From the NCBI GenBank assembly GCA_002436025.1, contig DIXM01000009.1, positions 56,190 through 120,189 on the forward strand: a DNA stretch of 64,000 bases, read 5' to 3'. Shown one piece after another: positions 59,337-64,000 of this stretch (position 1 is the first letter of the stretch; each line of letters begins with the position of its first letter). The notes beneath the pieces were generated by a model, which was not told where the DNA came from, did not search any database, and was given only the letters and a program-made list of their open reading frames with translations. Origin of the DNA: a candidate division Hyd24-12 bacterium UBA6080 (lineage in GTDB: Bacteria; Fermentibacterota; Fermentibacteria; Fermentibacterales; JCC-6). Both the position numbers and the translations under genes were made by a program.

Positions 59337-60025
59337 GCCTTGTCACCCGGCGCGGATTCCACCAGTTTCAGCCTGGAATCGGACATCCTGCCGATGTATC
59401 CCGCCAGGTAGTTGTAGAACAGCACGCAGAGGTCGCCCCCGAGCTCCAGCCCCTTCGCCTTGCACAGCTCGCGTATGTAGCAGTCCCCAACGTCCACCGT
59501 GAGGTTCTCATCCCCATCCATCACCGGTTTCAGGACCCATGTCGGGCCGAACTGTGCAACGGCGAGGTCAAGAACGTCCTGGAACGTCTTGGGGACCTGA
59601 TATCGGGGAAGCTGGGTGGCCAGTGTTCTTCCGGCCATGGTACCAACTGCTGGAAGGCTTCCCCCGAGCGTCTGCCTGAAAACAGCCGCCACAGCGAGAA
59701 GCCTTACCCCCAGGTCATCCATGGCCCTCTTCTCGCTCTCCTTATCACCGGCGGCCTTGGGCAATTCGATCCCGGGTGCCAGAAGCGATGCCAGCCTGAG
59801 GTTGTACTCGTCGTGATAATGGTCCTCGGAACGCAGGTTTCCCGAGTGTGTGATCGCGTCCGAAGGACATATCTCGGAGCATGACAGACATCCGAAACAC
59901 TCCCCGGGCTTCTTCACCACGGGGACCGAATTGGCGGTGTCGAACTCGAAAACATCCGTTGGGCACAGGTCCACGCAAAGCGTGCACCCGACACAGGCGT
60001 CCTGGTCCACCTTGATCTCGATCAT
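59300..60025 (-). CDS. ferredoxin fused to a V4R-like domain
   Basis: A 241-residue protein. Two [4Fe-4S] motifs, CVGCTLCVDLCP and CFGCLSCSEICP (residues 1-65), are followed by a domain of about 150 residues. That part has DCYIRELC and ends VESAPGDKACRYKV, the pattern of V4R (4-vinyl reductase/hydrocarbon-binding) domains, which close with Glu-Cys/Gly-Cys. Binding of a hydrophobic ligand is thus possible. ATGA overlap with the hydrogenase large subunit gene. A second V4R-like protein lies at the head of the operon. Confidence 0.75.
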   Translation of the reverse strand: MIEIKVDQDACVGCTLCVDLCPTDVFEFDTANSVPVVKKPGECFGCLSCSEICPSDAITHSGNLRSEDHYHDEYNLRLASLLAPGIELPKAAGDKESEKRAMDDLGVRLLAVAAVFRQTLGGSLPAVGTMAGRTLATQLPRYQVPKTFQDVLDLAVAQFGPTWVLKPVMDGDENLTVDVGDCYIRELCKAKGLELGGDLCVLFYNYLAGYIGRMSDSRLKLVESAPGDKACRYKVQVIRRS

Positions 60026-61419
60026 TTCTCAATCCTCCTGCCCAGGGTGCGAAGAACCTCTCCATCCCGCCTGATCTTGACCTGCATCGGCATGCTTCCG
60101 GCCGCATGGGTCGCACAGGCAAGGCACGGATCGAAACACCTGAGGGCGAACTCCATACCGTTCAGCAGAAGGTTGTCGTCGCCCTGGTCGATGTTCATCG
60201 TGGCCATTGCCGTGATGCAGTGGTCAATGGCCTCGTAGTTGGCCTGGGTGGCCACAATGAGGTTGGCCCCGGTAACCCTTCCCTGGTCGTCGCCCTGGAA
60301 GTCATGGATCAGAATGCCCCTCGGGGCCTCGACCATTCCAATGAACCTGCCGGCTGCGGGTTTGACCGGGACCGAAAGATCGCCCTTGAGGGGCTGTGAG
60401 GCGACGGCCTGGATGCTTTCGGCGCAGTGCACCATTTCCACAAGCCTGGCCTCTATGCTGTCGAGCGCGGAGGTTCTGGGAAAGCCCCTGTCACGGTAAC
60501 CGGCAAGCAGCTGGGAGGCTTTAGGTGTGGTAAAACCGGTGTTGACGTTCAACCTTGCAAGGGGACCCACGAAGAATACCTCGTCACCCTTCGAGAGCCT
60601 CACCGACTTCATGTACGAGCCTTCCATGGTGTGCTCCACGAGGTTGTCAGCGTACACTTCAGCGTCGAATGAGGCCTCGACTTTACCGGTTCCGTCCATT
60701 ACCACGCACGGGGAGTGGCTGAACGCAACTTTTCCCTCGTTGGAGAGGGCCACTGATTTGAAGGGCATTTCCGTGGCTTCCCTTATGTCGGCCATGGTGG
60801 ACAGCCTTCCGAACAGCACACCCGAGAGCTCGTCCACAAGCTCACTGGCTTCTGCTCCCCAGGCGGCCATCGAAGCCATCTCTTCAGGTGACGGCGCGGA
60901 GGCTATGCCCCCCGGAACGAAAGTAACGGGGTGAACCCCCCTTCCCCCGACGATCTCGACTATCTTCTGCCCGATGCTTCGAAGCCGCAGTACCTTTCGA
61001 ACCAGCTCAGGCTGCAGGCGGAGCAAGTTGAAGACATTCCTGTCCTTCGACGGGGCATCCAACCCCTCCATGATGTCCGGTCCGCAAAGCACGAATGTGC
61101 TCAGGGCGTGTGAGTGAAGGATGTGGCCGGCGTACATCAGCTCACGAAGCCTGGCCGCGGCCTCGGGGACCTTCACCTTAAGCCCGTTCTCTATTGCCGT
61201 GACCGCAGCCAGGTGATGCGCCGCCGGGCATACGCCGCAGATCCTTCCTGTGATAAGGGGCATCTTCATCAGCTCCATGCCCTCGAGCAGCTTCTCGAAT
61301 CCCCTGATCTCAAGGACCTTCAGGTGACCGCGGCTCACCTTGCCCCCGTCGTCTATGTCGAGGGTTATCGTTGCATGTCCCTCGATCCTGGTAACCGGGT
61401 TTATCACCATGCTCTTCAT
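60022..61419 (-). CDS. soluble [NiFe] hydrogenase large subunit (group 3-like)
   Basis: A 465-residue catalytic subunit of the MvhA/FrhA/HydA type. Ni ligands are in RICGVC (Cys 61, 64) and DPCLACATH (Cys 432, 435). The 27 residues after His 438 form the tail removed on maturation. NPVTRIEGHATITL opens it, and NVNTGFTTP lies in the centre. The ATG at 61419 has GGGAGGG 8 nt upstream and sits 1 nt after the small-subunit stop. No membrane anchor. Confidence 0.95.
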   Translation of the reverse strand: MKSMVINPVTRIEGHATITLDIDDGGKVSRGHLKVLEIRGFEKLLEGMELMKMPLITGRICGVCPAAHHLAAVTAIENGLKVKVPEAAARLRELMYAGHILHSHALSTFVLCGPDIMEGLDAPSKDRNVFNLLRLQPELVRKVLRLRSIGQKIVEIVGGRGVHPVTFVPGGIASAPSPEEMASMAAWGAEASELVDELSGVLFGRLSTMADIREATEMPFKSVALSNEGKVAFSHSPCVVMDGTGKVEASFDAEVYADNLVEHTMEGSYMKSVRLSKGDEVFFVGPLARLNVNTGFTTPKASQLLAGYRDRGFPRTSALDSIEARLVEMVHCAESIQAVASQPLKGDLSVPVKPAAGRFIGMVEAPRGILIHDFQGDDQGRVTGANLIVATQANYEAIDHCITAMATMNIDQGDDNLLLNGMEFALRCFDPCLACATHAAGSMPMQVKIRRDGEVLRTLGRRIEK

Positions 61420-61420
61420 G

Positions 61421-62359
61421 TCAGATACCCTCCCTTGCACCGGAGGACGGAACGCTGGTCCACTCCCTGATCTCGACCGTCGGCTTCCTGTATATCACCG
61501 GCGATGAAAGCGCATAGGAATAGAAGGTTTTCGCCTCTTCCTCGATGTACTTCCGTATCTCTTCCTCGGGAATCCCGGTCAGGAGCCCCATGCGTCTTGC
61601 AACCATCGTCCTGATGTCCAGCTGGGGTTCCATGATTATGGCCGGAGAGGGGCCTGCGCAGCCGGCGCACGCAACACCCCGGTTCGGGCACTGGGCCTGG
61701 CAGCGGTTGAGCGTGACCGATCCGAGGCACACCACACCCTGGCTGAGAAAACAGACATCCTTCTCCGGGGCGGTGACTGCGCCCTTGAGAAGGGTTACTC
61801 CCGTCCTCTTCTCCATTTTGCGATTGCACTGCGCACATACCGGTTTTGCATCCAGCGCAGGCCCCGGGGCTCCGAGAAGCGTTCTTATCGCCAGTGCGAT
61901 GTGATACGGGTGGGGTGGGCAGCCCGGAAGCTGGAAATCCACCTTTACCACCTCGTCAATGGGAACCACGCTTTCCTCGAGCTCGGGAACTCCCGTGGGC
62001 GCCTTCTCCTGTGAGCCGGTGGTGGGATTCCCGCCGTACACCTTGTCGAGAATGGATTTCTTCCCGTGAAGCCAGCCGATACCCGAGGGCCCGCCGTAGG
62101 AGGCGCAGGTTCCAAAGGCTATCAGCGTCCTCACGCTTCCGCGCATCTTGAGGAGGGCCTCCCTGTCGTGGCTGCTGCGAACCGCCCCTTCGACGATGCC
62201 GATATCGGCCTTGGGATAGCCCTTCTCATCCATCAATACCGGGATCCTCACAAACTCGACATCTTCCACCAGATTCACGAGCTTCTCGTGAAGATCCACC
62301 ATGGCCACATGGCAACCGGAGCAACCGGAAAGCCATTCCGTGGAAATCCTTGCCTTCAT
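61421..62359 (-). CDS. soluble [NiFe] hydrogenase small subunit (group 3-like)
   Basis: A 312-residue small subunit without Tat signal, hence cytoplasmic. The proximal cluster Cys lie in SGCSGCHVAM, GTCASYGG and PGCPPHPY. Extra Cys, CAQCNRK and CQAQCPNRGVACAGC, provide the medial and distal clusters typical of MvhG/FrhG/sulfhydrogenase delta types. The ATG at 62359 has GGAGG 7 nt upstream and overlaps the stop of the V4R gene (ATGA). Confidence 0.93.
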   Translation of the reverse strand: MKARISTEWLSGCSGCHVAMVDLHEKLVNLVEDVEFVRIPVLMDEKGYPKADIGIVEGAVRSSHDREALLKMRGSVRTLIAFGTCASYGGPSGIGWLHGKKSILDKVYGGNPTTGSQEKAPTGVPELEESVVPIDEVVKVDFQLPGCPPHPYHIALAIRTLLGAPGPALDAKPVCAQCNRKMEKRTGVTLLKGAVTAPEKDVCFLSQGVVCLGSVTLNRCQAQCPNRGVACAGCAGPSPAIIMEPQLDIRTMVARRMGLLTGIPEEEIRKYIEEEAKTFYSYALSSPVIYRKPTVEIREWTSVPSSGAREGI

Positions 62360-62844
62360 TTCTCGTCCTCCAGGATCATTTCCTTGAGACAGGCGTTGGG
62401 TCCGGCATGAAGGATCTCCAGATGGACCGTTTTTCCGGGCATGACCCTTTCCATGGCTCCTGCAAAAACGCCATGGGCCATGTAGCACAGGGACTGTTTC
62501 TGCGGGTGCGCGTAACGGAAGAGGGCGTTCCTCACCATGCAGGTCCTGAAGACAAGCCTCATCACCATCTTGCCGTCCCGCTCCTTGAGGGGGGATTCAT
62601 CCTCTCCCTTGAAGGGTTCGAAATCCCAGTGGATGCCCTGTTTCTCCAGGGCCACCCGCAGTATCTCGACCGCCCTGGCCGGGTCCTGGGTCTGTTCGGT
62701 GTCCTCCACCGCCTCCCTGCCGAATTTCTTTCCGGCCAGCATGCAGATGGAAAGGCTGCTCTGGCCCAGGTTCTTCTCCGAGGCGTGGGCCAGTGAACCA
62801 AGGAGAAACGCCACTCCGTGAAGCTTGTCAAGTTCCGCTTGCAT
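62356..62844 (-). CDS. V4R-like domain protein
   Basis: A 162-residue protein. RTCMVRNALF, the CYMAHGVFAGAME segment and the closing EILHAGPNACLKEMI match the V4R fold, which binds hydrophobic molecules or metal clusters. It is the first gene of the soluble hydrogenase operon. AGAGG lies 6 nt before the ATG at 62844. It may sense or bind a ligand, or assist assembly; there is no direct evidence. Confidence 0.7.
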   Translation of the reverse strand: MQAELDKLHGVAFLLGSLAHASEKNLGQSSLSICMLAGKKFGREAVEDTEQTQDPARAVEILRVALEKQGIHWDFEPFKGEDESPLKERDGKMVMRLVFRTCMVRNALFRYAHPQKQSLCYMAHGVFAGAMERVMPGKTVHLEILHAGPNACLKEMILEDEK

Positions 62845-62887
62845 GTGCGACCTCTTTTTCTTCGTAAACATTTACTGGAAAACGCAT

Positions 62888-62916
62888 AAAAAAGGGCAGG
62901 CCTGTTCAGCCCGCCC
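62888..62916 (-). terminator. rho-independent terminator
   Basis: On the - strand GGGCGGGC, a 7-nt loop and GCCTGCCC (one mismatch) are followed by TTTTTT. It ends the mglA transcript and separates it from the hydrogenase operon. Confidence 0.8.
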
Positions 62917-63034
62917 ACAAATTTCAGATTCCGTCACCCCGACAGCGTCATCGGGGGATGCATGTTCACCTGCAAGTACTCGTGGTGTTTCGGCAGATCC
63001 GGGAGTTCCGTGAATCATCACTCTCCTTTTTCCG

Positions 63035-63619
63035 CTACACCCTGAAGCGCCTGATGACCTCCTTGCTTACCAGATTCAGGGTGTTCATCACGCCCTGGCC
63101 CGTGGTGGCTATCGATTCAGTGACCGGTATCTCACGACCGATCTTCAGATGCCTCTCCATGCATCCCACCTCAAGCCTGGGCTCAACATCCCTCTTGTTG
63201 TACTGAAGCACCAGGGGGAACTGGCTTATGTCTTCATTCTCGTCCTTCAGGTTCTGCTGCATCATTAGAAAGCTTTCGATGTTCTCTTCAAGCCTCTCTT
63301 CGGTGGAGTCGGCAACGAAGACCACCCCGTCGGCTCCCTGCAGGATGATCCTGCGGCTTGCTTCGTAGTATACCTGGCCCGGTATCGTGTAAAGGTGGAA
63401 CCGCAGCGAGAAGCCGTCAATGTCGCCGAGGAAGACCGGAAAGAAATCGAAGAAAAGGGTTCTCTCCTCGTCAGTGTCAAGTTCGAGCATCTCGCCACGG
63501 TACTTCTCCGCCAGTGCCCTGTGTACGAACCTCAGGTTGGTCGTTTTACCGCTGAAGCCGGGTCCGCTGTAGACTATCTTGAACGTGACCAGCCTCTGGT
63601 CAAGGTCAAGATGGGGCAT
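63035..63619 (-). CDS. mglA: MglA-type small GTPase
   Basis: A 194-residue Ras-like GTPase, 19-22% of the kind that controls polarity and gliding in Myxococcus, but widespread. P-loop GPGFSGKTTN, switch 2 region YTIPGQVYYEASR, and the guanine-specificity QYNKRD are clear; MglA proteins lack the Asp of the usual DxxG, as here. ATG at 63619 has GGAG 6 nt upstream, in the tail of the roadblock gene. Confidence 0.88.
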   Translation of the reverse strand: MPHLDLDQRLVTFKIVYSGPGFSGKTTNLRFVHRALAEKYRGEMLELDTDEERTLFFDFFPVFLGDIDGFSLRFHLYTIPGQVYYEASRRIILQGADGVVFVADSTEERLEENIESFLMMQQNLKDENEDISQFPLVLQYNKRDVEPRLEVGCMERHLKIGREIPVTESIATTGQGVMNTLNLVSKEVIRRFRV

Positions 63620-63999
63620 CACCGTCTCCGCCCACGCTGAAAATTTGGTCGACGAGGTTCATGGCGTACTCACGGAAGGCGGGCATCGAAAGGCTCTCGC
63701 GTGCCATCACAGCCGAATCGTCGGGCTTTTTGTTGAGAATGGCGTAAAGCGCCGTTGCAGAACGACGGGTTGCCATTCGAACCAGACCTATCCTGCTGTT
63801 GTCCTCGAATACCACAACAAGCATCGAACGATCGCCTATCAGTGATATGTGGATGTTCCGCTTTTCCCCCTGCTGGAGAAGGATGGAAAAGTGCTCCTCC
63901 CCGACAATGTTCGCCACCTCGCGTGTGGCCGCGAACATCCCTGCAACAAGCGCTGCCAGCGCCGTGGAGTTAAGGCTCTCGGTAAGACCCGCCTTGCTC
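63606..63999 (-). CDS. roadblock/LC7 domain protein (5' partial)
   Basis: About 131 visible codons of an MglB-like roadblock protein, a probable partner or GTPase activator of the MglA-like protein. The segment ALAALVAGMFAATREVANIVG and the NIHISLIGDRSMLVVVFEDN strand region are typical of the domain. The frame is open to the window end, so the N-terminus lies beyond. Overlaps mglA by 14 nt. Confidence 0.8.
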   Translation of the reverse strand, partial: SKAGLTESLNSTALAALVAGMFAATREVANIVGEEHFSILLQQGEKRNIHISLIGDRSMLVVVFEDNSRIGLVRMATRRSATALYAILNKKPDDSAVMARESLSMPAFREYAMNLVDQIFSVGGDGDAPS

Positions 64000-64000
64000 A

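Overview
The window is gene-dense bacterial DNA, rich in G+C, with many stop/start overlaps (ATGA, GTGA, TGATG). It holds about 58 genes and one tRNA. It reads as a chromosome segment of an anaerobic, fermentative bacterium with an H2 and sulfur-based redox economy. A C-terminal sorting-type tail on a secreted Asp-box protein, double zinc-ribbon membrane proteins, MglA/roadblock genes and the set of hydrogenases suggest an uncultured FCB-type or Fermentibacteria-like lineage. That placement is inference; no marker gene here proves it. No phage, insertion sequence, CRISPR array or rRNA was seen.

Layout. 1-6.4 kb: end of an RND efflux pump, a PAS/GAF protein with no output domain, and a secreted Asp-box protein. 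6.6-13.2 kb: tRNA-Gln, a small membrane protein, a CofE-like ligase, a creatininase-family hydrolase, an ABC exporter, cutA, two-subunit class I fumarase and malic enzyme. 13.3-23 kb: a hybrid PAS histidine kinase, a K+-dependent-type membrane pyrophosphatase, a zinc-ribbon membrane protein, an unknown protein, a Cys/Met gamma-lyase and RlmI. 23-32.5 kb: a thiol/electron-transfer locus with a cysteine-desulfurase-like protein and a two-cysteine DsrC on +, facing hdrA-flxDCBA-hdrCB on -. 33-38.9 kb: a WecG/radical SAM/glycosyltransferase cassette, an MNT-HEPN module with a clear operator, DNA glycosylase Tag and a lipoprotein. 39-57.4 kb: hydrogenase maturation (hypFDE on -, hypAB on +, hypC at the far end) and a long operon for a membrane-bound group 4 [NiFe] hydrogenase with Mrp-type antiporter subunits and an NAD(P)H/flavin module. 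57.4-62.9 kb: a histidine kinase and a soluble group 3-like [NiFe] hydrogenase with its own protease and two V4R-like proteins. 63-64 kb: an MglA-type GTPase and a roadblock protein cut by the window end.

How it fits together (inference). Flx-Hdr would link NAD(P)H, ferredoxin and a thiol/disulfide couple, probably on DsrC. The membrane hydrogenase would couple ferredoxin or NAD(P)H oxidation to H2 release and ion pumping, and the membrane pyrophosphatase would add to the ion gradient. The soluble hydrogenase would recycle H2. Two proteases match the two catalytic subunits. Fumarase plus malic enzyme would connect fumarate, malate and pyruvate.

Three gene starts deserve attention: a kinase with no usual start codon (AUC after a strong ribosome site), a hydrogenase protease with an apparent one-base frameshift at its start, and two hydrogenase-locus promoters whose -10 box lies 6 nt before the ATG, which predicts leaderless mRNAs.
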